NCBI RefSeq assembly: GCF_011075055.1
Contig: NC_058148.1
Location: 682,001 to 746,000 of the forward strand
Reading direction: 5' to 3'
Source: Mangifera indica
Taxonomy: Eukaryota; Streptophyta; Magnoliopsida; Sapindales; Anacardiaceae
DNA length: 64,000 nt
In this document: positions 46,053 through 56,667 of the stretch, in pieces
Layout: every line of letters begins with the position of its first letter
Position numbering within the stretch: the stretch's first letter is position 1
Translations under genes and position numbers: made by a program
The notes under the pieces: model-generated
What the model saw: only the letters and a program-made list of their open reading frames with translations
Told to the model about the DNA's origin: nothing
The model's database searches: none

Positions 46053-49000
46053 TCAATAGCTATTTGTCGAAGAGAATGCTACTACCCTTTGTCTTGGAAC
46101 TCCATCGCACCAAATTTTTCCAAGAAATATACAATATCTAGAAGTTGATTTTTGGCCATCAACATTTCTTGCCCAATCAACATATATGTATGCCTCCATT
46201 GTAATCATATTAGATGGTTTAAACATTAAACCAAAATGAAGAGCTTCTTTTATGTACCTTAACAATCTTTTGCAGGCCTGCCATTGAAGCTTGGTAGAAG
46301 CTTTTAAATATTGACTCAATTTGTTCACTATGTAACAAATATCATGTCTTTTTAAGGTCAAATGATGTAAAACTCCAATGGTACTTCTATATAGTGTGGG
46401 ATCTTCAAACAATTCACTATCTTCATAAGACAACTTTAATCCAACAACCATAGGTGTTACACTAGTGTTAGCATTAAGCATATTTGTTTTATTAGCAAAT
46501 TTGTCGCATACTTAGTTTGACACAAGTGCAACCCACCAACTTATCTACAAGCTTCAAGTCCCAAAAAATAACTCAGTTCTCCTAGATTTTTTAGCGAAAA
46601 TTGAGAATTTAGATCTTTAATTAGTTCTACAATATATCCCTCGTTAGATCCCTTTATTAAAATATCATCTATATATATAAGTAATAACATTGTCACCCTT
46701 TCATTTTTTAACACAAACAAGCTTGCATCTGAGGCAGTATTTAGAAATCCTCTACTTACCAGGGCAGTTCTCGATTTATCAAACCAAGCTCTTGGAGCTT
46801 GTTTTAAGCCATACAAGACTTTGGATAGCTTACAAACATAAAAGGGATTCTCAAAATTTTCAAAACCATCAAGTTGGGTCATAAACACTTCCTTTTGTAG
46901 CTCTCTATTCAAAGAGGCATTATTAAAGTTCACCTGATTAATCTTCCACTCAAAGGAAACAACCAAAGGTAAAATACTTCTAATGGTTGCAGCCTTTATA
47001 ATTGGACTAAAGGTCTCTGAATAATCTGTTCCAGGATTTTGCTGGAATCCTTTTGCTACAAACCTAGACTTTAATTTCTATACTGTGCCATCTGTATGAT
47101 ATTTAATTCTAAACACCCACTTGTGCCCAACTATATTCATGCTAAAAGTTCTTGAAACTAAAGTTCACGTCTGAATTTTTACAAGAGCTTCATATTCCTT
47201 TTGCATTGACTTAAACCATAATGGATTTGACAGTGCTTCTTTGATTGATTTTGATTCACTCACAATTGATAAATCAGTTTGGGTTAGAAAGACTCTTGGT
47301 TTCGGCAGGGTACCAGTTTTGGACCTAGTTATCATAGGATGAGAAGATGTAGTTACATACGAAGGGTTATTGTAAGTTGTCTCAACTGCCTTTCAAAGGG
47401 AAGAAAATCTTCAAGATTTGTTGTGGATTGAACATCTAAATTTTCTAAATAGGTTAGCGATGTGGAAGAAGTTCTTTGGATTTCCTGGTTTTCAAACTTT
47501 TGATTTGACATATCAGCAGCTTTTGATGACATTGAGGGATGAGATTATGTTAGGATTCCAAGTGTAAAGAATGAGACTTGGATCTCACATTAGAAAGTAT
47601 AAGCAACTAGCGTTCAGTTTACATGGTTTTAGGCTTTTTTTTATCTCAATAACTAGTTTTTGAGGTGTGGTTATCCCAATGTTTGTATCATTTGGTATCA
47701 AAGTCATCATTATGTATCCCAGTTACAATCGTGTAGTGCAGATAGTAACGCTGACATTGCAATGTTCGTCTGGGATTAGCAAAAAGCTAACACACAACCA
47801 GTTCGTGTAGGCGTCGGGGTTGTGCATATAGTAGTATGTTAGGATTCTAAATATAAAGTATAAGACTTGGATCCTATATTGGAAAGTGTGGATAACTAGT
47901 ATGAGGTTTATATGATTTTGGACTCTCCTATCTCAATAACTAACTTTTAAGGTTTAGTTCTTTCAAAGTTCGTATTAGATTCATATATATACTTGAATGT
48001 GAACATTGTGTTTTTGGTGTAATTCTGATAAAGTTGGAATTATTTTTTCAAAACAAGATGCAGTATGTGTTGGTTAAAAAAAAGTTGCCTAATGCATCAA
48101 AAAGACAGTCAGACTTTTGATTTTCATCAAAATTCACACTTTTTTCTATCTAGATTTTGCCATTTTGACATAGACCAAAATAGTCTTTATGTGATATACT
48201 ATATCCAAGAAAAACACATTTTTGAGTATGAAATTCTAGTTTGTGTCTATTGGAAAGTCTTAGGAAAGGAAAACATGCACATCCAAATGTTCTAAAAGAC
48301 GTGTAATTTTGGTTGTTTACCAAATAATAACAAAAAAAGAGATTTGAAGGACAAATTGGATAGTGGCATTCTATTGATGAGATAGACAACAGTATGAAAA
48401 GCATCCCACCAATAGGAAAGAGGCATTCCAGCTTGAGAAAATAGCAATAATCCTAACTCAGCAATTTGCTTATATTTTTTTTCACCCCTACCATTTTATT
48501 GGTGAGTATAGGGGCATGAATTTCTAATTAAAATTTCATGTTCTTGTAAATAAGACACTGAAGCTTTACGCTCTCCTCCTAAATCACTTTGAAAACTTTT
48601 CAATATTTTGTCAAATTGTCTCTTTACAAGTTTATGGAAATAGATGAATTTTTATTTTACTTCTGACTTTGCTCTTAAAGTGAAAATCCCAGTGAATCTA
48701 GTGTGATTATCTATAAAATGAACATAGTACCGAAAATTGTCTTTTGAGTAAACAGGTGAGGGACCCCATATATCACTATGAATTAATTCAAGGGGAGCAA
48801 CAGCCTCATATACTGATTTAGGAAAAGGCAATTTATAGGCTTTTCCAAGCTGACAATCAACACAAAATGGTAATTTATTCACATTGCAATTTTTCAACAT
48901 CAAAGTTTTGAAATTTTCAAATATTGTGCTTGTACAGCGATGTACTAATGTTCTATGCCATGTAAGTAAATCAGCATTGTTTACATGCAAAGCATTAGAA

Positions 49001-49861
49001 AAAGGTTCATCAGATTGAGTATTTGTTTTCACAAGCACAACATTTGCAGTAGAAGTTTTAAAGCAGTCCTTATTAAAAAATGTAAAATGTTTATCTGTTG
49101 TCTGTAGTTGACACGAGCCATCTCTAAGTATCCCTTCAAGAAGAGGCACCTTTTTGTCCATGTCCTTAACAGCACAAGAATCAGAAGTAAATTCTACAAG
49201 CACATTGTTATCCCTAGTAAATTTAGACATATTAAGCAGGTTTTGTGTTATTTTTGGAACAAAGAATATTTTTCAAGTAAAGGTATCTATTTGAAAAATT
49301 AGAGGGAAAGAGAGTAAAACCTGTAGGTGAAATACCTAAACACTCTCAATTTCCAACCTGGAGTTGTTGCTTCCCATTGTATTCAACTTTAACAGCGAGT
49401 TATTATAGATTTGAGGTCACATGGTCAATAGCTCCCAAATCCATGTACCAATGAGGATCATTAACTGTTGTGGGTTTGGCTATGGGAGAACAATTTAGGT
49501 CTAATGGTTGGTTTTCTGTGCTTAAATTAAATGGTTCAAATGCATTTCTAAGAAAGGGTGCAGAATAATTTGGTTGATTATTCAAGGTCATGGCAGGATG
49601 GTGTGTGTGAGCAATGAAGGCTTCCGATCTATACTAAAAATCATAAAGTGAGTTCTGAGGATTTTGAAAATCTGTATGAAACTGAAAATTTCCCTTGTTC
49701 TGCTGGTGAGTATATGATCCTATGAAATTTGTTCCTTGTGACCTTAGACCACCATTATAGATTACATCATAGTTGTGAAAAGCGCGCTTGAGCATGAAAT
49801 GGCTCAGGGTGATAGGTTCAGTGCTTTTGAAAGTGTAAGGCGAGAGGAAGTTGAGAAGCAA
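46053..49861 (-). pseudogene. Copia pol relic
   Basis: In order on the minus strand: a protease remnant near 49440 ('WYMDLGAIDHVTS', where L replaces the catalytic-site S of DSGA). A GAG-pre-integrase and integrase core follows at 48652-49230 ('LLTWHRTLVHRC', 'CVDCQLGK', 'LELIHSDIWGPSP', 'FIDNHTRF'). The integrase C-terminal part lies at 48150-48404 ('FRTFGCACFPFLR', 'KCVFLGYS'). Reverse transcriptase spans 46541-47110 ('VGHKWVFRIKYH', 'LYGLKQAPRAW', 'LLIYIDDILI'), and RNase H 46053-46481. Several stops and frame changes, plus the TRIM at 47548-47977, break it. Confidence 0.85.
47548..47977 (+). mobile_element. Small TRIM nested in the copia element
   Basis: Two diverged LTRs of about 142 bp (47548-47690 and 47837-47977) start TGTTAGGATTC and end GTATCA or GTATTA. 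Directly after the first comes TTTGGTATCAAAGTC, resembling the initiator-Met primer site. The inside is only 146 bp and non-coding. The flanks gatta (47543-47547) and gattc (47978-47982) agree at 4 of 5 bases. Confidence 0.75.
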
Positions 49862-49869
49862 TAAGAATT

Positions 49870-50044
49870 ATATGAACGAGCTTAAACTTCATATACTTGA
49901 AAAAGCAAACTCGAGCTTTGAGACGAACGGCTCGACTCAGCTAACGAGCCAAGGCAAGCAGCAGACGTTCTCTCTCACATTACAAGACAACATAATTTCT
50001 CTCTTCTCTCTCTTTGCTTTCTCTTAAAGTACCACAGAAAAAAT
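49870..50044 (+). promoter_or_regulatory. Short upstream region of the captured ERF
   Basis: Only about 175 bases separate the copia coding relic from the ERF start. The first part holds GCTCGACTC-type repeats, and the last 60 bases are a pyrimidine-rich leader (tctctcttctctctctttgc) ending in 'accacagaaaaaat'. I see no TATA box. Confidence 0.4.
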
Positions 50045-50740
50045 ATGTGTGGCGGTGCCGTTATTTCCGACTTCGTTGATCTGAAACGTGGCCGAAAATT
50101 GACAGTGGAAGACTTGTGGTCAGAACTTGACACCAATTCAGACCTCTTGGGCTTGGACTACGCCAAACAGTTTGAAGCTCAAAAGCTTGACCAAGGTAAC
50201 ATTTCTTTCTTCATCTGGGTTTCTTTAACAGTTAACTTTAAAGGTTCGATATTCGTAGCTGCTCTTTGATAATTTTTGTGATTTGATGCTGTAAAAATGT
50301 TTGTTTATATTGTCGTTTCATTTTGTTTTGTTTGATCTTCTAGATTGTTTATTAAAGTTACAGTTGCATTTAATTATGTTTCTCTTGTTAGTTGCCTTTC
50401 TTGGATATGAGAGATTGCTTTATTTTATTTTGTTTTTCTAATACAGTATATAGTGAGGAATGAAAATGGTGAAAAGAATAGGCAGATGGAGGATAAACCT
50501 AAGACTCAACGAGCTCGGAAGCACGTGTACAGAGGAATAAGGCAGAAGCCATGGGGGAAGTGGACGATTGAAATCAGAGATCCTCACAAAGGAGCCCGAG
50601 TCTGGCTTGGTACCTACAACACAATCGAAGAAGCTGCGAGAGCCTGCGATGAAGCTACCAAGTGCATACATGGCGACAAGGCCAAGCTCAACTTTCCTAC
50701 ACAATCACCACCTCAAGCTGAACCTCTGTCTAATTGTTGA
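50045..50740 (+). CDS. Group VII ERF transcription factor, short, RAP2.3-like
   Basis: Exon 1 is 50045-50195 and exon 2 is 50454-50740; the joined product is 145 aa. It begins MCGGAVIS, the group VII N-degron: after Met removal Cys2 is oxidised by plant cysteine oxidases and the protein is degraded while oxygen is present. '[14 protein letters not shown]' then matches RAP2.3-type proteins, and the intron sits where theirs does. One AP2 domain (about residues 75-132, '[13 protein letters not shown]...KAKLNFP') should bind GCC-type DNA in the nucleus. The C-terminal activation region of long group VII members is absent, as in HRE2. It lies inside a copia relic with almost no promoter, and the domain has unusual residues. 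A second AG seven bases upstream would shift the frame. It may be a decaying capture or an active short form. Confidence 0.7.
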
Positions 50741-51059
50741 AAAGAAGCTAGAAGGACATGAGCTTTGAACAAGCTCGTTTGAACTCGTCAAGCTCGACTC
50801 GTGGTTAGGTTCATTGAGGCTACTCGAGCCAAGCTCGCAAGTAGCTTAGCTAGTGAGCAACCGAACGCAATTTTACTGTACATTTAATATTGTAATAATT
50901 TGTCATTCAATATGTTTCTTGTGTGGTGCGTACACTTGTAAATTGTAATGAAGCACTAAGCCAATGCACTGTAGTGACAGTGTAGAGCAGATGTAAATTT
51001 TGTTTTATTCAATGTGTAATTTTAATTGAAAGCCACAAGATGTAATAAAGTTATGACTG
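50741..51059 (+). other. ERF 3' flank
   Basis: After the stop come GCTCGACTCG-type repeats (50765-50870), similar in style to those before the gene. AT-rich sequence resembling a 3' untranslated region follows. No other gene. Confidence 0.45.
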
Positions 51060-51660
51060 TTGTTAAGCCTGAAAGCGTCCAGTACTTTGCTGATTGCAAT
51101 GTGTGATTGTTTAATCTTCTTTAACAATTTTATTAATTTTTCTATTCTTATCTTGTGGAGTATGAGGCTATGGAATATATGTGAGGCTATGAAAAGGACT
51201 AAAGAAACAATTGTGAAATCTTTCAAAGAAGATGAAAAGCACAAGTATGAACATATACTTGAGATGATTGATCATAGATGGGATTGCCAATTTCATCACC
51301 CATTGCACGTAACAGGGTATTATTTAAATCTCAAATTCTATTACGCGAACTCCGATAGGATGGAATCAGATATTGAGGTCATGAATGGTTTGTATGATTG
51401 CTTCTAGAGATTGGTTCTAACAACAAATGAGCAAGATAATATCAATGATGGGTTATCCTTGTATAAGAAAGGTGGAGGTTTATTTGGGATAAATCTCGCT
51501 GTCAAATATAAAGAAACAAAATCGCCAGCTGAGAGGTGCAGTGTTTATAGATCGAGTTGTCTATATTTGCAAAAGTTTGCTGTCAAAATTCTTAACCTTA
51601 TATATAGTGTTTCTGGCTGTGAAAGGAATTAGAGTGTGTTTGACCATGTAAGTATTAATT
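51060..51660 (+). pseudogene. hAT transposase C-terminal fragment
   Basis: The translation shows 'MIDHRWDCQFHHPLHVTGYYLN', a stop, then 'INDGLSLYKKGGGLFGINLAV' and 'SPAERCSVYRSSCLYLQKFAVKILNLIYSVSGCERN', the pattern of the hAT transposase end and its dimerisation region. Stops at about 51407 and 51630 break it. No terminal repeats were found around it. Confidence 0.75.
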
Positions 51661-51741
51661 AGTTATACTTACATCAAACCTATGATAATAATGTGAGGCT
51701 ATGTGACCAACCTTTCCACACACCTGACTCACTATTTTCTA

Positions 51742-52600
51742 TTTAAGATAACCCCTACCTCTGCCACTGCCTAAGCCTCCAATTCTGCCATACAACTTAC
51801 CAGTATTGACATTATCTTGAAATTGTCCATTGTGAACAGATTCTATATCGTCAGCTCCTGAATAGAATACTCTAGCATTCTTCTCTTCTTTACCTCTGCC
51901 ACCTACTTGTGCTGCTACATTCACTAGACCTCCATGTAAATCAACAACACACATTGAATTTCTACTCAACCTCTGCTCAGATATATGTACAACGCATATT
52001 TTGCTTCTGCAAAGGTTATAGTTTCACTGGGAGAATCTAGTTTTGCTGTAACGTAAACTGCCACAAGGTCAAATTCTGGACCAACTCCATCTATTATGTA
52101 CCCAATCAAGTCTTCCCAAGTAATAACTTGGCCAGTAGATGTCAGAGCATCAACTACTTCTTTCATCTTAACATATTCACTAATACACAGCATTCCTTTC
52201 TTAAATGTTTGTAAAGTGAACTTTAATTGCATCAATCTGATTTTACAAATCTCAGTTGAGGTTTCACACCTAAAGATATTACTAAACATGCATTCTGAAA
52301 TTGAAGATAACAACCAACTCATTAAGAACTTGTCTATTCTTTTCCACAAAGAATAATCAAGATTCAATTATTTAATCACGCCAGAATTACTCTCATTTTT
52401 GACAATTATAAAGGGTGAAGGGCAGGGTATTTAACCTGTGAGATGATCTTCAAGATCAAACGTTGTGATATCCACTATCGGTAATTCTTATCATTCAGCT
52501 TCTAGATGATAGGTTGTAGGTTCAACAACGAAAAAGCACCAAACTGAGTCATTTTAGGGTTTGGTGACAACTTAGACGGATCAAATCTATCTGGAGTATT
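51742..52600 (-). pseudogene. Copia gag relic
   Basis: The minus strand gives 'MLCISEYVKMKEVVDALTSTG', 'LIGYIIDGVGPEFDLV' and, near the end, a Gly/Arg-rich tail ('GGLGSGRGRGY'), the form of copia gag (UBN2/retrotran_gag). The start region after the primer site is recognisable but has stops, for example near 52530. Confidence 0.75.
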
Positions 52601-52647
52601 AGAGACTCCTGAAAATGAAGGGAAATCTGCCATTGACGTTAGTCTTA

Positions 52648-52660
52648 GGCTCTGATACCA
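52648..52660 (-). other. Copia primer binding site
   Basis: The minus strand reads TGGTATCAGAGCC, the initiator-Met tRNA complement standard for plant copia elements, immediately inside the LTR. Confidence 0.85.
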
Positions 52661-52820
52661 TGAAAATATGAAAACTCAACTTACATGGAAAAAGAAATTC
52701 TCTTCATTTTATTTCATCATGATATGATGGCGGACTCTGCCTCATGCTGAAACCTTTTACTAACTTTTGTACGTCCAACTTCTAATTGCAACCTGCAGGC
52801 TTTTTCAACAATTGAGCGAA
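52661..52820 (-). repeat. Copia 5' LTR
   Basis: A 160-bp stretch with TG...CA ends on either strand, placed between the primer site and the PPR-flank sequence that resumes at 52821. No partner LTR remains. Confidence 0.6.
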
Positions 52821-53720
52821 TAACAGTTTTCACAAATCCCACGTATTTGTGAATGGCCGAAAACTTGTAAATCATTCAACACTGAAATGGCTCCTATCCT
52901 GAATTACAAACTGAAATTATTGCAATGTGATTCAACTAACATTGTAATTCCTGTCATGGAAGTCATTGTTTGTAAATTTGAAAAAGTAATTCTATGTATA
53001 CCTATTTTGAGTATACATATAGATACACACTTATGTATATCATCATATAATTAATTATTACTTTATCTTAAAAACATCCAACTTAAAAGGCAAAACGTCA
53101 AAGAGTTAACAAAAGGACAAAAAATCAATTAGATATGTTTTTCAACCATAGGGGACAGAATGTACAAGTTCTGACGGTAAAGTATTTAACCGTGGCAAGG
53201 ACAACCAAATTTTCAGAGTCTACAATCAGTCATGGCCTGTATATTGCTTATGTAGTTCCACAGACAATTCACCTGCACTGAAGAAATCATAAGCATTATG
53301 TTTCAAGCACATGAAGATTGACTGATTCTCAGAAAAAAAAAAAAAAAAGGCAATTGAGAGAGGGAAGCGTTTAAGTGTATCACACAACATTCTTCGCCTA
53401 GTAACAAAAACAGAGCCTTTCTGCAACCAGAAGAAGCTTTTACTGTTTTATATTCATATGGTGTCAAAGAAAGGTGTCCTGATAATGACTCTACTTTTAA
53501 GAAGTGTGCTAATCAAAAAATTTTCATCCGGAATACTTTAAAGTGGCTTTTGGACGGAGAATTGTGGAAGCTGGTTCAAATATCCTTTGATATTTTTTGT
53601 AGACATTGTACACACTGTTCGGCTTCTTATGAAGGAGTTGAAAAACTTTCGGCATCTCATTATTTTTGAGAAAACTGGACATAAGTGTATTAAATGTCAA
53701 TGCTTTATTTTTTTGCATTA
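52821..53720 (-). pseudogene. PPR 3'-end pseudogene (copy B)
   Basis: The stretch 53524-53720 encodes on the minus strand 'ALTFNTLMSSFLKNNEMPKVFQLLHK', matching the intact PPR protein near its C-terminus ('LTFNTLMSSFLKSNEIPKVFELLHK'). The following motif has at least two internal deletions and lost frame. 52821-53520 is the matching downstream flank ('cattcttcgcc', 'acagagcctttctgcaacc'), with an unrelated AT-rich insertion at about 52990-53080. The rest of the gene was replaced at about 53720 by a CMC2 fragment. Confidence 0.8.
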
Positions 53721-53723
53721 TTT

Positions 53724-53960
53724 TTTAGAGAAATTAAAGAAAAAGAAGAATATGCATCCTCCTATCACGTTGCATAGACAACCCATGTGTGCTGAAATGA
53801 GTTTTATTGCCTTCAATTTATCCTATTTTTTGGGCTTTGGAAGTGCTTTTGATTGTTGTTGTTTCTGCAAAAATGGTGCATCTGAAATTGTTTTTCCCAG
53901 TTGCAAAAAGGGTTTTTTTGGATGTCTATTTTGAAATAGATTTGGTTGTTAGTTTAGAAA
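53724..53960 (+). pseudogene. CMC2 exon-1 pseudogene
   Basis: It matches 23704-24040: the leader-intron acceptor, then an exon encoding MHPPITLHRQPMCAE from 53754. The donor position is altered: the 'cgaaGTGAGT' of the intact gene reads 'tgaaATGAGT' here. The sequence then jumps near 53960 to that equivalent to about 27300, deleting exons 2 and 3. It cannot encode a CX9C protein. Confidence 0.85.
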
Positions 53961-56600
53961 TTTCACTTCTTTATAATTTTGTGTAATTTTACTCAGAAGA
54001 AATATAATAGCACATGTTGTGGTGTTGTTGACCTTAATGTTGTGATTTCCTTTTAAGAAGTGCTTTTGGTGGATTCTTTAAGGTTAAATTTGCAGTTTTA
54101 TTTGGTAACAACGTAGTTTTTATGAATGACCAGTGGTTGACTGCATAAATTGCAGCTGTGTATAATTATTGTGAGATAATTTGTGACCAAAAGTTTCATC
54201 TCAGAATGATGAATGACAAGTTCCAAGTTTATTGAAACATGGTTTTAGTATTATAGGATACATGATATATACCCAGCACCTTTTTTGGGAGGTGATCATT
54301 TGAGAGTATATTTAATATTTTAAAAAATGATGACGTTACAATTAGAAATATAAATGCATAGATAATGCATCAAGTATAATTAGAAATTTGCTAACAATTT
54401 TATTATTATTATGATTTGGTGTGGATGTGCCCATCGTTAATACAAGAAGTATAATTAATGTCTTCACCAATTGAAGACATGAATCTTAGACCAGTCGAAC
54501 AATATGACAACATTCCTACCTTCTATACCCTCTCTTGAGCAGAATTGTTGTTGAAAGCTTCTCTATGTTCATCATCTTTACCAAAAGAAACAAATCCAGT
54601 TTCTCTAAACGCAATGTTTTCTCCACCTCCTGTAAAGTTGATATGTCAAATGCCCATTCTAATACTGAGCCACAAGAACTTACAAAACAAGCATCACATC
54701 TACTTTTTGTTGCATAAACTGAGTTTGTACTGGCAGAGTCAAACACCAAAACATAGGGAAAAAAAAAAAAAGGATTTTGTTGTTCAAATAATAGGGTAAG
54801 CATCTGTTAGGATCACAAAACACTTGTCTTGATCTTAGCATCTGTTGGGATTTGAATTTATTGTTGAGTGTGATTATGAAGAACAACAATTTACAGAAAA
54901 ATGATAACAAAAATCACTGCTAGATCTGGCTTCCGAGAGGCTAGAATCTCTGCCTAGAATTATCCGGCTTTTGAGAGGCTAAGCTCCCTCCCATGCCTCT
55001 TTCTTTTTGTGCCAGCAGCTCCATTGCATTTATACCCCCAATTTTTTCGGTCCACTACAGTAACAGATAGTGGCCCTAATACTCTTGGACAAGAAACGTT
55101 AAATGATATAATTCTATTATAATGTTTTTCACAATAGGGAAGCCTCATGAAAAGTCTCTAGTAAGTAGAAGCCTAAGGATCCTAGCAAGCAGGCCCAGGT
55201 TTTACTTCTGCAATTACTTGAGGAACCTTACTAGTAACCATGATTGCTTTGATGGTGTTTGAAGCAGCAGCAGACTACCCATGTACTCAGCAAGTGTATA
55301 AAAAAGATGCATGTTAAGGATCAACTACCCCTTCTTTAATGTCTATAAAGAAGGGTATTTTGCATATGATGCATCATAGCATATTAGGAACAAAACTACA
55401 CAATCATATCACAAATAACACCATCAAAGGATATTCTCTCCTTCATCCCTGCTCATTTGCTCTATAAACGTGGTTTTGTAACGAAACCAGCTCCCTCACA
55501 ATCCACTATTTTTTTAAAGAAAATGCCAAGTGGAAGAAAAAATATATCAAAAGCAAGTAAAGGACAAAAGATAGAAGTTCACATGATCCAGAAAATGAAA
55601 AATATTGGGAAGCATTTAAAGGTACAATGAAATGTTGAACAAAATTTAGAAATCATTTCAACACTCAAATGAGGCATCATAAATCACCAAAAAAACAACA
55701 GAATTATTAAATCAAGAAAGTTGACTAAAAAAATACATACATGTTTTGTTATATCTTCATGCAGGCTTCTCACCTTCTGGTCATGTTCCACCTGCAGTAC
55801 CAAGTGTTTCATCAGTTAATCAGTGTGATTTCAGATGCATATGTTGTTAAAGATTGCAAATTAAATTGCAGAGTGTGGAAATACTTCCAACAGTTGGCCC
55901 CTTAAGAAGGCCATTTTTCATTGTCTGCTGCAAATCCTCACACTCGTCCTGCAAATAATACCACTCATTACCTATAAAATTACCATGACTTTCGATAGTT
56001 TCCACTGATTCCAAAACTGCATAATGGCACCTGCCCTGAATTACAGACTAAAGTCATTGCAATGTGCTTCACCTAACATTGTAATTCCTGTTATGAAAGC
56101 TATTGCTGGCAAATTTTGGAAAAAGGTGTATCTGTCAAAAAAGTAAATTCTGAAAAGTGTCAACAAAAGAACAAAAAAATCAATTATATATGTTTTTCAA
56201 CCATAGGGAACAGAATGAACAAGTTTTTACAGTAAAATATTTAATAGCTAGCAAAATTTACCAAATTTTCGGCATCCACAATCAATCATGGCCTTTATGT
56301 TGCTTAAGTAGTTCCACAGACAATCACAGGCTCTGAAGAAATTACCAAATTTCTGGCGTCTACAATCAGTCATGGTCTTTATATTGCTTAAGTAGTTCTA
56401 TAGAAAACTGATAGGCTCTGAATAAATCATAAGTATTATGTTTCAAGTACATGCCTATTGACTGACTCTAAGTTAAAAAAATAAAAAAAGAGAGAAGCAT
56501 TTAAGTGTATTACACAACATTCTTCGCCATGTAACAAAAACAGAGCCTTTCTGCAACCAGAAGAAGAAGCTACTATTTTTATATTCTAATGCTGTCACAA
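53961..56600. other. Duplicated block C, between CMC2 relic and PPR
   Basis: It is parallel to 27300-29180 (up to 54800) and 37540-39370 (from 54836), without the LINE and hAT-like insertions of that block. No intact gene. It holds three minus-strand stretches that look like exons (reported separately). Confidence 0.65.
54523..55948 (-). pseudogene. Candidate exons of an unrecognised minus-strand gene
   Basis: Three short stretches have splice-like edges and protein-like content, and are repeated in block A. Right boundary 55948: after an AG, 'DECEDLQQTMKNGLLKGPTV'. 55774-55791: 'VEHDQK' between AG and GTGAGA. 54523-54629: after 'tttacag', a frame reading 'GGENIAFRETGFVSFGKDDE...AQERV' and a stop. 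I recognise no family. The gene start, if any, would lie between here and the PPR gene. It could be a fragment carried along with the duplicated block. Confidence 0.35.
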
Positions 56601-56667
56601 AAAGGCCTCCTGATAAGGATTTTACTTTTAAAAAGTGTACTAATCACAAAATTTTATCCAGAAAACT

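Larger units (their letters stand above)
45936..52820 (-). mobile_element. Ty1/copia retrotransposon, decayed and interrupted
   Basis: On the minus strand it runs LTR (52661-52820), primer site (52648-52660), gag, then a foreign segment carrying an ERF gene (about 49870-51730), then protease, integrase, a nested TRIM, reverse transcriptase and RNase H. The 3' LTR is missing. Its LTR edge at 52820 meets PPR-flank sequence directly. Confidence 0.8.

Noticed and set aside
50438..50704. Minus-strand frame opposite the ERF
   Set aside because: It is a shadow of the AP2 exon; the plus strand has the recognised domain.
52985..53092. AT-rich insertion in PPR flank copy B with tata/atac motifs
   Set aside because: It may be a miniature element, but I could not define terminal repeats or a target duplication, so it is only mentioned.
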